Below are positions 1-9,082 of a stretch of 64,000 nucleotides of DNA, in pieces. The stretch's first letter is position 1. The number at the start of each line of letters is the position of its first letter. A program made the position numbers and the translations under genes. Under the pieces are notes generated by a model. That model did no database searches. It worked only from the letters and a program-made list of their open reading frames with translations, and was not told the origin of the DNA. The stretch comes from Acidobacteriota bacterium (GTDB lineage Bacteria; Acidobacteriota; Terriglobia; UBA7540), in the NCBI GenBank assembly GCA_004298155.1, contig SCRD01000001.1, positions 62,001-126,000 of the forward strand, read 5' to 3'.

Positions 1-489
1 ATTGTCGCGGATTGATGCCTTGATCATGCCTTTGGCATCGTATACCGTAGCCGGAGCCACCACTTTCAGCCCGGGGACGTGTGCAAACCACATTTCATTC
101 GACTGGGAGTGGAACGGACCGCCATGCACGCCGGCGCCCGACGGACCTCGAATTACGATCGGCACGGCGGCGCCCCACCGGTAGTGGATCTTTGCCGCCA
201 TGTTAACAATCTGGTCAAACACGCAGGAGATGAAATCCATGAACTGCATCTCCGCCACGGGGCGCATTCCCATCAGGGCCGCGCCGACGGCAGCGCCTAC
301 AATAGCCGATTCAGAGATGGGAGTGTCAATTACGCGGTCCTCGCCAAACTTTTCCAGCATTCCGGCGGTCACTTTGAACGCGCCGCCGTAAGGGCCGATA
401 TCCTCACCCAGAATAAAAACGGAAGGATCGCGCTCCATCTCCTCCCATATGCCCTGTCGAATTGCTTCAAGATAAGTCAGCTGTGGCAT
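1..489 (-). CDS. 2-oxoacid dehydrogenase E1 component, beta subunit (partial, C-terminus off the left edge)
   Basis: The first 163 residues of an E1 beta subunit are present, and the frame stays open to base 1. E1 beta pairs with E1 alpha to decarboxylate pyruvate or a branched-chain 2-oxoacid using thiamine diphosphate in the cytoplasm. Visible marks are the N-terminal GEDIGPYGGAFK segment (about residues 28-39), TPISE with the Glu near residue 60 expected to activate TPP, and EMQFMDF. The start at 489 is 12 bp after the E1 alpha stop, so the two are surely co-transcribed. The E2 acyltransferase is not in the window and may lie beyond the left edge. Whether the substrate is pyruvate or a branched-chain acid cannot be decided from this part. 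Confidence 0.9.
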   Translation of the reverse strand, partial: MPQLTYLEAIRQGIWEEMERDPSVFILGEDIGPYGGAFKVTAGMLEKFGEDRVIDTPISESAIVGAAVGAALMGMRPVAEMQFMDFISCVFDQIVNMAAKIHYRWGAAVPIVIRGPSGAGVHGGPFHSQSNEMWFAHVPGLKVVAPATVYDAKGMIKASIRDN

Positions 490-501
490 GGATTTTTGCG
501 T

Positions 502-1539
502 TCACTTGGAAGGAGCCTTTTTCCACCAGCAATCAGCATCACAATAGACGCCTTTCAGGGCGTCAGCACCTTCCGGAAAAGGGCTGGCGTCCGCCTGAGC
601 GATAGCGTCATCAACCTGTCTCCTTACTTCTTCATCCAGATCGTCAATCTGTTTTCTGTTCAGGACTTTTCTTGCCAGCAGGGCCTTTTCCAGTCGCGAA
701 ATCGGGTCCTTCTTCTTCCAGCGTGCGAATAGCCTTTCGGGAACGTATTCCGCCCCGTCATGGGCGGAATGGCCCGTCATGCGGAATGTCTTGCACTCAA
801 CGAAGCTTGGTCCGTGTCCCGCGCGAGCGCGCTGGATTGCTTTTCCCACCGTGGAATATACCGCCAGCACGTCGTTGCCATCTACGCTGACTCCCGGCAT
901 GCCGTAGGCTGCTCCGCGCACGGCAAGGTCCTTGACCGCGTACTGCTTTTCGGTCGGCGTCGAGTAGGCGTAGGCGTTGTTGTTGCAGATGAAAATGACA
1001 GGAAGCTTCATCACGGCGGCCATATTCATGGCCTCGTGGACGTCGCCCCGGCTGGTGGTTCCTTCGCCGAAGTGGACGAGTGCCACATTCCCTTTTTTTC
1101 GCCACTTCAATACCATGCCCACGCCGCAGGCTACCGGGCACGTATCGCCGAGGTGCGAGATGATCGGAATGACGTTTCGGCTCATATCACCAATGTGGAG
1201 CGTGTTGTCACGGCCCCGGGAAGGGCCATTAGCCCGGGCCATCCAGTTGCAGAAGATTTCGCGGAGAGTAAACCCGCGGATCAGGAATGAAGAAAAATCC
1301 CGATGGCTGGGCAGAACAACATCACCGTCGATAAGCTGGATAGCAGAGCCGACGCCGATAGCTTCCTGGCCTCGGCCCACGTAGACGCCACCGACAATTT
1401 TTCCCTGGCGGTAAAGGACATGCTCAATTCGCGTCTCGGCTTCGCGAGTGACCTTCAGGTAATAGAGCATTCGCTCCAGGGTTTGAGCAGCAGGAGCGGG
1501 CGTCTTCTTTTGGTTTTTGGTGGATTGAGCTTGAGCCAT
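502..1539 (-). CDS. 2-oxoacid dehydrogenase E1 component, alpha subunit (PdhA/BkdA1 type)
   Basis: The 345-residue protein has the length and layout of the E1 alpha subunit. The TPP-binding motif runs from GEG (158-160) to NNN (186-188), and there are the SHRDF segment (about 78-82) and a phosphorylation-loop-like SRGRDNTLHIGD region (107-118). The protein binds TPP and catalyses the first decarboxylation step of a pyruvate or branched-chain 2-oxoacid dehydrogenase complex. The first 20 or so residues (rich in Q, K, P, A) look like a flexible extension. It lies 27 bp after lipB and 12 bp before E1 beta on the same strand, within one operon that also supplies E3 and octanoyl transfer. Family is certain; substrate preference is not. 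Confidence 0.92.
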   Translation of the reverse strand: MAQAQSTKNQKKTPAPAAQTLERMLYYLKVTREAETRIEHVLYRQGKIVGGVYVGRGQEAIGVGSAIQLIDGDVVLPSHRDFSSFLIRGFTLREIFCNWMARANGPSRGRDNTLHIGDMSRNVIPIISHLGDTCPVACGVGMVLKWRKKGNVALVHFGEGTTSRGDVHEAMNMAAVMKLPVIFICNNNAYAYSTPTEKQYAVKDLAVRGAAYGMPGVSVDGNDVLAVYSTVGKAIQRARAGHGPSFVECKTFRMTGHSAHDGAEYVPERLFARWKKKDPISRLEKALLARKVLNRKQIDDLDEEVRRQVDDAIAQADASPFPEGADALKGVYCDADCWWKKAPSK

Positions 1540-1566
1540 ATCGCGCCAGTTGGAATACTCCTGGCC

Positions 1567-2280
1567 TTACCGGTGAACCGGCCTTGCCGGCTGTCCAGCC
1601 ATTGATGCCTGTTGTTTGGGCCTTTTCATCTCTAATCCGAAAACCACACCGAAGTGGCGGATCACGTATTCAACCGCAACATCCATGGAAACGGGCCGGC
1701 CCAGGAGTTTCTGGAGCGACGTCACTCCCTTGCCGCGCAGGCCGCAAGGCACAATCCAATCGAAAAAGCGCAGGTCGGTGTTGACGTTGAACGCGAAACC
1801 GTGAGACGTCACCCAGCGTGACACGTGAACGCCCAAAGCAACCAGTTTGTCGTTCCCGACCCAGGCTCCACGCGCGCCGTCAATCCGCCCGGCGTTTATT
1901 CCAAATTCGCCGGCCACGCGAATAAAGACTTCTTCCAGCGAGCGCATGTACCATGCAAGGTCTCGCCTGTGCCGAGTGAGGTCAAGAATGGGATAGCCGA
2001 CAAGCTGGCCTGGTCCGTGGAAAGTGACATCGCCTCCTCGGTCGGTTTCAAAAACCTCGGCGCCCAGGCCGCGCAAACGCTCTCGAGAAAAGAGAATGTT
2101 TTCACGGTTGGCGTTTCGCCCCAGCGTGTAAACAGGATTATGCTCCAGGAGAAGAAGCGTGTCGGTAATTTCGCCGGCCTTCCGCGCAATGGCCCGCTCA
2201 TGCTGGAGGCGCAGGCCTTCCTTGTACTCGACAACGCCCGGTAGTTCGACCTGGCAGATCATCAGGTAGGCGGACGCCAT
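1567..2280 (-). CDS. lipB: Lipoyl(octanoyl) transferase LipB
   Basis: LipB moves the octanoyl group from octanoyl-ACP to the lipoyl domains of E2 and GcvH, the first step of endogenous lipoate synthesis. The 237-residue protein carries the family signature RGGDVTFHGPGQLVGYP (81-97), the catalytic Lys in GNDKLVALG (about K145) and the nucleophilic Cys in IVPCGLRGKGVTS (about C179). The last 20 or so residues, rich in Q, P and R, extend past the usual fold. It sits between lpd (53 bp) and E1 alpha (27 bp), so the cofactor enzyme is made together with the complex that needs it. The partner lipA is not in the window. Confidence 0.96.
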   Translation of the reverse strand: MASAYLMICQVELPGVVEYKEGLRLQHERAIARKAGEITDTLLLLEHNPVYTLGRNANRENILFSRERLRGLGAEVFETDRGGDVTFHGPGQLVGYPILDLTRHRRDLAWYMRSLEEVFIRVAGEFGINAGRIDGARGAWVGNDKLVALGVHVSRWVTSHGFAFNVNTDLRFFDWIVPCGLRGKGVTSLQKLLGRPVSMDVAVEYVIRHFGVVFGLEMKRPKQQASMAGQPARPVHR

Positions 2281-2333
2281 GCCGCCGACTGAGTAACGTC
2301 TCCACGCACCCGCAGGCGTGATGGCGTTCCCAG

Positions 2334-3743
2334 CTAAATGTGGATTGCCATTCCATGGACCGCGTGTGCGGCTTCAGGAACTGCCTCTGTGAGTGTCGGA
2401 TGTGGATGGATAGTGCGCTCCAGGTCCTCAACCGTTCCTTCCAGGCGCATCACGACGACAGCCTCCGCGATCATCTCGGTGACGCGTGGCCCGATCATAT
2501 GGACGCCCAGAATCTCGCCATAATGCCCGTCACTGACGATTTTGACAAAGCCTTCCTGCATACCCAGAATGGTGGCCTTGCTGTTTCCGACAAAAGGAAA
2601 CTTTCCAACTTTTACATTGTATCCCGCCTCGCGGGCCTGACGTTCAGTGAGCCCCGCGCTGGCGATTTCCGGCTCGCAATATGTGCAATTCGGAATCTGT
2701 CGATAGTTGATGGGCTCGACAGGTTTTCCCGCGGCATGGGTTACGGCTACGATCCCCTCCATCGAACCCACATGGGCCAGCAGAGGGCTTCCGGCAACGA
2801 TATCCCCAATCGCGTATACCCCGGGCTCATCCGTTCGCATGTAGGGATCCACCTTGACAAACCCGCGCTCCAACCTGATGCGGGTCTTTTCTATCCCGAT
2901 GCCTTGCGTGTTTGGCGATCGACCCACGGCCACCAGGCACGTTTCTGCCTCAAGTTTTTGGGCGTTGCCCTGGGCATCTGTAAAATCAACCGTAACGCCT
3001 TTGGCTGTTTTTGAAACTTTCTCCACCTTCGCCTGGGTGTGGATCGCGATACCCTGTTTCTTGAAAGATTTCTCAAGGGTTGCCGAGACCTCTTCGTCTT
3101 CAAGAGGAACAATGCGCGGCAGCATCTCGATGATGGTTACGTCAGTTCCAAATCGCTTGAAGATAGAGCCGAATTCGACCCCGACTGCACCCGAACCGAT
3201 GATGACCATCGACTTGGGCAGCTTCTTCAGGCTCAGAATCTCCTTGTTTGTCAGGATTGTTTTGGCGTCCGGTTCAAGGCCGGGAAGCATTTTGGCCTCG
3301 GAACCCGTTGCCAGGATTATGTTCTTAGCCTGAATTTCGCGGGACTTTTTGTTTGAGTCCGTTACGGTAATACGGCCCGGCCCGGAAAGCTGCCCAAACC
3401 CCTGCACAATTTCAACTTTGTTTTTCTTCAGCAGGAATTCCACCCCTTTGGCCAGCTTCGTGACTACCTTGTTCTGGCGTGCCTGGACCGCCGTCCAATC
3501 GACAGAGTATTCCTTGCACTCAATGCCGAATTCCTGCGCGTGTTTGAAGTAGTCATAAACCTCAGCATTAAGGAGCAGGTCCTTGGTGGGGATGCACCCA
3601 ACGTGCAGGCACGTTCCCCCGAATTTATTGTCTTTTTCAATCAGAACGGTTTTCAATCCCAGCTGGCCGGCCCGAATGCCTGCCACATATCCGCCTGGTC
3701 CGCTTCCAATCACTGCAACATCGTATTTCGGCGCTTCTGCCAA
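2334..3743 (-). CDS. lpdA: Dihydrolipoyl dehydrogenase (E3)
   Basis: This is the flavoprotein that reoxidises dihydrolipoamide with NAD+. It shows the FAD-binding GSGPGGY near the N-terminus, the redox disulfide in GGTCLHVGCIPTK, the NAD-binding GSGAVGVEFGS, and the C-terminal catalytic HPHPTLTE that reaches the partner subunit of the dimer. A GTG at 3749 would also open the frame, but a strong GGAGG at 3751-3755 leaves only one base before it. The in-frame TTG at 3743 has 7 bp spacing, so I prefer it (469 residues; 471 from GTG). It is the first gene of the lpd-lipB-E1alpha-E1beta operon. Confidence 0.95.
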   Translation of the reverse strand: MAEAPKYDVAVIGSGPGGYVAGIRAGQLGLKTVLIEKDNKFGGTCLHVGCIPTKDLLLNAEVYDYFKHAQEFGIECKEYSVDWTAVQARQNKVVTKLAKGVEFLLKKNKVEIVQGFGQLSGPGRITVTDSNKKSREIQAKNIILATGSEAKMLPGLEPDAKTILTNKEILSLKKLPKSMVIIGSGAVGVEFGSIFKRFGTDVTIIEMLPRIVPLEDEEVSATLEKSFKKQGIAIHTQAKVEKVSKTAKGVTVDFTDAQGNAQKLEAETCLVAVGRSPNTQGIGIEKTRIRLERGFVKVDPYMRTDEPGVYAIGDIVAGSPLLAHVGSMEGIVAVTHAAGKPVEPINYRQIPNCTYCEPEIASAGLTERQAREAGYNVKVGKFPFVGNSKATILGMQEGFVKIVSDGHYGEILGVHMIGPRVTEMIAEAVVVMRLEGTVEDLERTIHPHPTLTEAVPEAAHAVHGMAIHI

Positions 3744-3791
3744 ATTCACACCTCCCCGGAGGTCTTATCAATTTCTTCCGGATGACAAGTT

Positions 3792-3821
3792 GTTATAACG
3801 GGAAATCTTACATGATGACAA
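3792..3821 (-). promoter_or_regulatory. Putative sigma70-type promoter of the lpd-lipB-E1 operon
   Basis: On the minus strand, TTGTCA (3821-3816) is followed after 18 bp by TATAAC (3797-3792). This would start transcription near 3785, about 40 bases before the lpd start. The match was read by eye and has not been tested. Confidence 0.4.
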
Positions 3822-4123
3822 ACGGGCAAACAAGTTTACGCTCCAGCTCCGCCTTTCATCCACTTGAAAATTGGGAACTGTGGCGGGAGGTAAAGCCCAA
3901 AGTTTACTTTACCATAAGGCGATGCGGGTCCGGCCGCGCGGGACAATCGCGGCGCGCGATTCAGTCGGGATTTGGTTTTGGAAATGATCTTGTCGGCACT
4001 GGCAAGGTTCTTGGACAACCGATGCGGGATTGTGGCCTTCACGTCCACTATGATAGGTTCAAGAATCGGGCTGAATCGTTCAAAGTTCGTAAGCCCTTAA
4101 AATTTCCCAAGCGAGGTTAAGCG
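3822..4123. other. Intergenic region between divergent lpd operon and flavoprotein gene
   Basis: About 300 bp separate the putative lpd promoter from the flavoprotein gene. Open frames exist here on both strands, but they have no ribosome binding site and no recognisable protein features. I see no repeat or clear hairpin. Confidence 0.5.
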
Positions 4124-5503
4124 ATGAATTGGACTGCCGATCTCTCTCGCGAAGTCAGTGGACAGGTTCTTGTGGATGATACATCGCGCGAAGCGGTGTC
4201 CACTGATTTTGGCCGGATCATTGTGCGGAAACCCGCCGCCGTGGTGCGGCCAGCGTCAAGCCAGGACGTGGCGAATGTCGTTAAGTTTGCGGTTCGCAAC
4301 GGGCTTTCAGTTTCGACGCGCGGCGGCGGTCATTCGCAGACAGGGCAGTCCCTTTCAGACCAGATCGTACTGGACATGTCCACGCTAAAGGCCATTGCGA
4401 AGGTCGATCCCGGGAAAGGAACCGTCGCCTGCCAGGCCGGGTTAACGTGGCGTGATCTGGTAAACCACCTTGCTCATCAGCAGTTGTCGCCTCCTGTGCT
4501 GACCAACAATCTGGACGTGACGATTGGGGGCACGCTTTCTTCCGGTGGATTAGGCGTTGCTTCCTGGCGGCACGGAACCCAGGCCGATAATTGTCTGGAA
4601 CTTGAAGTCGTTACTGGCGAAGGGGAAATCGTTTATTGTTCCAGCCAGCAAAACCAGGAACTTTTCAATGCCGTCCGCGCGGGCATGGGCCAGTTTGGCG
4701 TCATGACAAGTGCCGTGCTCAAGGTTCGTCCTCACCTTCCGCGCTTCCGCTCATATTACCTGCTCTATGATGAATTGCACGTCCTGTTGAAGGACCTGGA
4801 AGCATTGATGACGGACGAAAAGTTCGATTTCCTGGAATCCTGGTGTACCCCCTGTCCACAAGGCTTCAAGCAGGTTGGCGACACTCGCCAGGCATTCGCC
4901 GAGTGGTTTTTCCCGCTGCACGCCACCATTGAAATTGGCGATAGTCCGAGCGCTCCAAGCGATGAAAAGCTGGCGGGGCTGAAGTTTTATAAGCATGTCC
5001 ACACCGAAGAAGGGAGCCTCGTCGATTTTTACTCGCGCCTCGACGCCCTGTTCGCCCTCTGGAAGCGGGCCGGTTTCTGGGACTATGCGCATCCCTGGAT
5101 GGAATGCGTTTTGCCCTGGCAGACTACCCCGCTTTACATCGGGCAAGTCCTCCAGAATCTGCCCCCACAAGCGATTGCCGGAGGCCATATTCTGTTGTGG
5201 CCGGGCCGTGGTAAATCTTCATCGGTTCCCCTGTTCATGCACCCGTCGAGTGAGTACGTGATGGGGTTCGGCATCTTGCCAGCCGTTCCCCAGCGCTTTG
5301 TTGAAGAAGTGCTTCCACGGCTGAATATGGCCAGCCAGGCATCCACCATGTTGGGGGGGAAGCGCTACCTTTCGGGCTGGATTGCCTTTGATGCCTCCCA
5401 ATGGGCGGCACACTATGGTGACAAGTGGGCTGACGTGTTGCGTATGAAGAAAAAATTTGATCCGCACCGGGTGTTGAATCCAGGTTTTGTCCGTTACGAG
5501 TAA
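4124..5503 (+). CDS. FAD-linked oxidoreductase, cytokinin-dehydrogenase-like
   Basis: This is a 459-residue PCMH-type flavoprotein. RGGGHSQTGQS (66-76) is the loop that in this family binds FAD covalently through the His. GGTLSSGGLG with the following WRHG and LELEVVTGEGE are arranged as in plant and bacterial cytokinin dehydrogenases. The C-terminal FDPHRVLNPGF (about 444-454) is the usual end of the substrate domain. No signal peptide is visible, so it is probably cytoplasmic. It stands alone between the lpd operon and the ATP synthase genes. The cytokinin-dehydrogenase reading comes from motif resemblance; an aldonolactone or sugar oxidase of the same superfamily is the main alternative. 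Confidence 0.8.
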   Translation: MNWTADLSREVSGQVLVDDTSREAVSTDFGRIIVRKPAAVVRPASSQDVANVVKFAVRNGLSVSTRGGGHSQTGQSLSDQIVLDMSTLKAIAKVDPGKGTVACQAGLTWRDLVNHLAHQQLSPPVLTNNLDVTIGGTLSSGGLGVASWRHGTQADNCLELEVVTGEGEIVYCSSQQNQELFNAVRAGMGQFGVMTSAVLKVRPHLPRFRSYYLLYDELHVLLKDLEALMTDEKFDFLESWCTPCPQGFKQVGDTRQAFAEWFFPLHATIEIGDSPSAPSDEKLAGLKFYKHVHTEEGSLVDFYSRLDALFALWKRAGFWDYAHPWMECVLPWQTTPLYIGQVLQNLPPQAIAGGHILLWPGRGKSSSVPLFMHPSSEYVMGFGILPAVPQRFVEEVLPRLNMASQASTMLGGKRYLSGWIAFDASQWAAHYGDKWADVLRMKKKFDPHRVLNPGFVRYE

Positions 5504-5539
5504 GCCGCGTAAGACGGGGTGTCTGGGGGGCTGCTTTTC

Positions 5540-5568
5540 TTGACAGGCATAAGAGTTGCGTGTTAGAT
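5540..5568 (+). promoter_or_regulatory. Putative sigma70-type promoter of the atpF'FHAGDC operon
   Basis: A perfect TTGACA (5540-5545) is followed after 17 bp by TTAGAT (5563-5568). Transcription would start near 5575, giving a leader of about 47 bases before the b' subunit start. It is the best consensus promoter I found in the window. Confidence 0.6.
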
Positions 5569-5621
5569 TTTTAGTCTTTTGTGTTCATAAATATTCCAAT
5601 CCGTACCACTGACTAACATTT

Positions 5622-6098
5622 ATGGGTGAAATCGCGAGCCAGCTTGGACAACTTCTTGTCCAGTCAATCCCGACAATAGTCTTTGTCGTTTTTCTGGTGG
5701 CTTTTCTTAACCGCCTGTTCTTTAAGCCGCTTTCCCGGGCGATGGATGCACGCGCAAAAGCCACGAGCGGCGCCCTCATCGAGGCCCGGGAGCAGGCTGA
5801 AAGAGCTGACGCGAGGCTTGCTGATTATGAGAGAGCCATTCAGGAGGGTCGCCAGAAGATCTATCAGCATGCCGAAGACGTACGCCGGGAGTCATTGAGC
5901 CAGCGTGACAGCCGGATCCACGAAGCGCGCAGTCGAGCGGACTCCATGGTGAACGAAGCTCAGGCCAGCTTGGCGAGGGAAGCGGCTATGGCTAAGCTGG
6001 AGCTTCAAACTACCGCGGATTTGCTGGCTGTAGAAGTTACAAACGCTCTTTTTGCTCCCCGTCATTTGCCGGGAGGACAGGGAGGCGCGCAGGGATGA
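5622..6098 (+). CDS. ATP synthase F0 subunit b' (first b-type subunit)
   Basis: The 158-residue protein has one N-terminal membrane helix (about 13-31) followed by a long, highly charged coiled coil, as expected for a peripheral-stalk b subunit. Its helix ends in FLNRLFFKPL, and the first cytoplasmic residues (MDARAKATSGALIEA) fit the family. A second b-type gene overlaps its stop codon, so the stator is probably a b/b' heterodimer as in cyanobacteria and alphaproteobacteria. No clear Shine-Dalgarno sequence precedes the ATG. Which of the two genes should be called b' is a guess based on gene order. Confidence 0.85.
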   Translation: MGEIASQLGQLLVQSIPTIVFVVFLVAFLNRLFFKPLSRAMDARAKATSGALIEAREQAERADARLADYERAIQEGRQKIYQHAEDVRRESLSQRDSRIHEARSRADSMVNEAQASLAREAAMAKLELQTTADLLAVEVTNALFAPRHLPGGQGGAQG

Positions 6099-6697
6099 GC
6101 CGCACATTGCGTGCAAGCATTCTTGCGGTATTTCTGTTAGGCGCATTCCATATCTTCCGGGCGCCGTTGCTGGCGGACGCCCCGCCAGCCGAACAGGCGG
6201 AAGAGGGCCGAGCAAACCATGAACTGCTCTTTGAGACGATCAATTTCGTTCTGCTTGCTGGCCTTCTGGTCTATTTATATCGAAAGCGAGGCAAAGCTTT
6301 TTTCAACGAGCGTTCAGACGCAATTCGAAGAAGTCTTGAAGAAGGTCGCCAGGCTCTTGGAGAGTCGCAGGCCAGGCTTGCCGAGGCCGAAAAGAAATTG
6401 GCCGGCCTTCAGGACGAAGTCCGGGCGCTCAGAGAGCGCGCGGAGGCTGAAATTGCAAGTGGGCAGCAAAGAATGCGAGAGGCCGCTGAGGATGAAGCAC
6501 GAAGGATTGAGGCCTTTGCCAAGGCCCGGATCCTTGCTGCAACCAATCTGGCCAAGCTGGAACTGAAAGACTATGTTGTGAAGCAGGCCCTCGAACAGGC
6601 GCGCGGGAAGATTCAGCAGCGAATGGACGGAGAGAGCCGCAAGAAACTGGTTGGATTTTTCCTTGCTGACTTAAGCTCAAAGACGAAAAATAACTAG
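6095..6697 (+). CDS. atpF: ATP synthase F0 subunit b
   Basis: The 200-residue b-type stalk subunit starts inside the stop codon of the previous gene (ATGA overlap), so translation is coupled. It has two hydrophobic stretches: residues 6-26, which look like a cleavable signal peptide ending near LLADAPP, and about 45-62, the true membrane anchor. From there a long Ala/Glu/Arg-rich coiled coil runs almost to the C-terminus, where it would hold the delta subunit on top of F1. The signal-like leader is unusual for subunit b in model bacteria; the atpE product here has a similar leader. Confidence 0.88.
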   Translation: MSRTLRASILAVFLLGAFHIFRAPLLADAPPAEQAEEGRANHELLFETINFVLLAGLLVYLYRKRGKAFFNERSDAIRRSLEEGRQALGESQARLAEAEKKLAGLQDEVRALRERAEAEIASGQQRMREAAEDEARRIEAFAKARILAATNLAKLELKDYVVKQALEQARGKIQQRMDGESRKKLVGFFLADLSSKTKNN

Positions 6698-6759
6698 ACG
6701 GCGGAATGGCTCCAGGTGGAAATCCCGCCGGGCGGTTTAAGACGGAAGAATACAGAATT

Positions 6760-7299
6760 ATGTCAATGGCCATTGCCAGCCGGTATGCGCAGGCTTTAGC
6801 GGATGCGTTGGGCCCGAAGGGTGATTTCGGCCAAATGCAAAAGGAGTTGGAAGATTTTGCCGGCATCTGGCGGGAAAGCGATGACCTGCGGCAGGTTTTG
6901 GTGAGTCCTACAATCCCGGTTGAGCAGAAGCGAAGTGTGCTGGATATTGTGATTCAAAAGCTTGGGCTTTCATTAATGGCCGGAAACTTTCTGCGGGTTT
7001 TGCTGGTGAACTACCGGATGCCGTTGCTGAAAGAAGTGATGGGGGCTTTCCATAAGGCTGCCAATGACCGGCTCGGAATCGTCGAGGTACAGGTCTCATG
7101 CGCTCAGGACCTGATGCCCGAGGAGAAGGAGGCGCTCCGGAAAAAGTTTGCAGAGTTGACCGGCAGGATTGTGGAAATGAAGTTTCGACGTGAGGAGAAG
7201 TTGCTTGGAGGCATTCAGGCGCGTGTCGGAAGCACGATTTACGATGGGTCCGCCCAGGGATACCTCGATCGTCTTCGCGGGCAGTTGATGTCCACTTAG
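6760..7299 (+). CDS. atpH: ATP synthase F1 subunit delta
   Basis: This is the OSCP/delta subunit that joins the peripheral stalk to the alpha3beta3 head. From the ATG at 6760 the protein is 179 residues, the normal family length, and opens with the typical ASRYAQALADAL. The family C-terminal pattern is present too (KFRREEKLLGGIQARVG, followed by a YDGSAQGYLDRLR end). The frame is open back to 6706, but those 18 codons have no family character, and a GGAAG at 6745-6749 favours 6760. It lies between the b subunit and atpA; the 232 bp before atpA contain no gene. Confidence 0.93.
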   Translation: MSMAIASRYAQALADALGPKGDFGQMQKELEDFAGIWRESDDLRQVLVSPTIPVEQKRSVLDIVIQKLGLSLMAGNFLRVLLVNYRMPLLKEVMGAFHKAANDRLGIVEVQVSCAQDLMPEEKEALRKKFAELTGRIVEMKFRREEKLLGGIQARVGSTIYDGSAQGYLDRLRGQLMST

Positions 7300-7531
7300 C
7301 CGGACTTTGAAGCGCGGCCCGCTGGCTTTAGAACTCACAACGCAGCAGGATGCGGGCTGAAAAGAGCCCCCCTTGCTGGGAGGACCGCGTTTCCCCCAGT
7401 TTTTGCGCCGCGCGCATCCTCCGCGCTGCGCCTAAAGATAGAATTGATAACGTGACGGACCTGGCTTCAGGCGCATCCGGACTCGCTGCAAGGGCAAACT
7501 CAATTTTGGGGACAAGCGAAAGCATAAAGAC

Positions 7532-9064
7532 ATGGCAAAAATCAGACCAGATGAAATTACGGATATTATCCGCGAGCAGATCGAAAACTTTGACCGCACC
7601 GTAAGTGTCAGCGAAGTGGGCACCGTGATGTCTGTGGGTGACGGCGTGGCGCGCATTCATGGGCTTGAAAACGTGATGGCAACTGAACTGCTTGAACTTC
7701 CCCACGGGGTTTCGGGTCTTGCCCTTAACCTGGAAGAAGATCAGGTTAGCGCAGTGCTACTTGGGGATTACACCAGGATTGAAGAAGGCGACGTTGTCAA
7801 ACGGACCGGGCGCATCATGTCAGTCCCGGTAGGCGAGGCGCTCATCGGACGTGTCGTGAACGCTCTGGGCCAGCCCACTGACGGCAAGGGGCATATCGCC
7901 ACGACGGAATTCAACCCTCTTGAGACAATTGCTCCGGGTGTTGTTGACCGGCAGCCTGTTCGGGAGCCGCTGCAAACGGGTTTAAAGGGCATCGATACGA
8001 TGATTCCCATTGGCCGCGGCCAGCGTGAACTGATTATCGGAGACCGGCAGACCGGCAAGACTGCGGTTGCAATTGACACGATACTCAACCAGCGTGGCGG
8101 GGACGTGATCTGCATTTATGTTGCGATTGGGCAGAAACGCTCGACGATTGCCCAGGTGGTGAAGATCCTTGAGCAGTACGACGCCATGAAATACTCCCTA
8201 GTGGTTGAGGCAAGCTCCACCGACCCAGCGCCGATGCAGTATCTGGCCCCGTACGCGGGGTGCGCTATCGGCGAATATTTCCGTGACCGCGGCCGCCACG
8301 CCTTGCTGATTTACGATGACCTTTCCAAGCACGCCGTGGCTTATCGTGAAATTTCCCTGTTGTTGCGCCGCCCCCCCGGCCGCGAGGCGTATCCCGGCGA
8401 CGTTTTTTACCTTCATTCACGGCTTCTCGAGAGGGCTGCGAAATTAAACCAGAAGCTGGGCGGAGGATCGCTGACCGCTTTACCGATTATTGAAACACAG
8501 GCGGGTGACATTTCGGCTTACATTCCCACAAACGTCATCTCCATCACCGACGGCCAGATTTATCTTGAGACCGACTTGTTCAACAGCGGCATCCGCCCTG
8601 CAATCAATGTGGGACTCTCTGTCTCGCGCGTGGGCGGCAATGCGCAGATCAAGGCTATGAAGCAGGTGGCTGGAACGTTGCGGCTTGACCTTGCGCAATA
8701 CCGCGCTCTGGCGGCTTTTGCGCAATTTGCCAGCGACCTCGATCGCGCTTCGCAGGCGCAGCTTCGCCGCGGTCAGCGCCTGACGGAGATTCTCAAGCAG
8801 GACCAGTACAATCCCTTGCCGGTGGAGAAGCAGATTGCTGTGATTCTTGCCGGAACCTCAGGTTTTCTCGATGACCTGGAAGTGGAAGAATGCCGGGCCT
8901 TTGAAGCCGGACTCTACCAGTTCATGGATTCTTCCGCTCCGGAAATAGGCAGAACAATTCTCGAGAAGAAACAGCTTGATGATTCGTTGCGCGCTGAAAT
9001 CAAGAGCATGCTCGAAGACTACAAGAGGAAATTCAAAGCAGAGCGCGAAGCCGCAAAAGCGTAA
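7532..9064 (+). CDS. atpA: ATP synthase F1 subunit alpha
   Basis: The 510-residue protein is full length for the non-catalytic nucleotide-binding subunit. It has the P-loop GDRQTGKT (170-177), the Walker B region [16 protein letters not shown] with the following [12 protein letters not shown], and SVSRVGG with the arginine finger that reaches the beta catalytic site. Only a weak ribosome binding site precedes the ATG. It is followed by atpG after 18 bp. Confidence 0.98.
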   Translation: MAKIRPDEITDIIREQIENFDRTVSVSEVGTVMSVGDGVARIHGLENVMATELLELPHGVSGLALNLEEDQVSAVLLGDYTRIEEGDVVKRTGRIMSVPVGEALIGRVVNALGQPTDGKGHIATTEFNPLETIAPGVVDRQPVREPLQTGLKGIDTMIPIGRGQRELIIGDRQTGKTAVAIDTILNQRGGDVICIYVAIGQKRSTIAQVVKILEQYDAMKYSLVVEASSTDPAPMQYLAPYAGCAIGEYFRDRGRHALLIYDDLSKHAVAYREISLLLRRPPGREAYPGDVFYLHSRLLERAAKLNQKLGGGSLTALPIIETQAGDISAYIPTNVISITDGQIYLETDLFNSGIRPAINVGLSVSRVGGNAQIKAMKQVAGTLRLDLAQYRALAAFAQFASDLDRASQAQLRRGQRLTEILKQDQYNPLPVEKQIAVILAGTSGFLDDLEVEECRAFEAGLYQFMDSSAPEIGRTILEKKQLDDSLRAEIKSMLEDYKRKFKAEREAAKA

Positions 9065-9082
9065 TTGTGAGGCGAATCGAAA

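Noticed and set aside
3782-4120. Open frame of 112 codons ending just before the flavoprotein gene
   Set aside because: It overlaps the lpd promoter region, lacks a ribosome binding site and shows no protein features.
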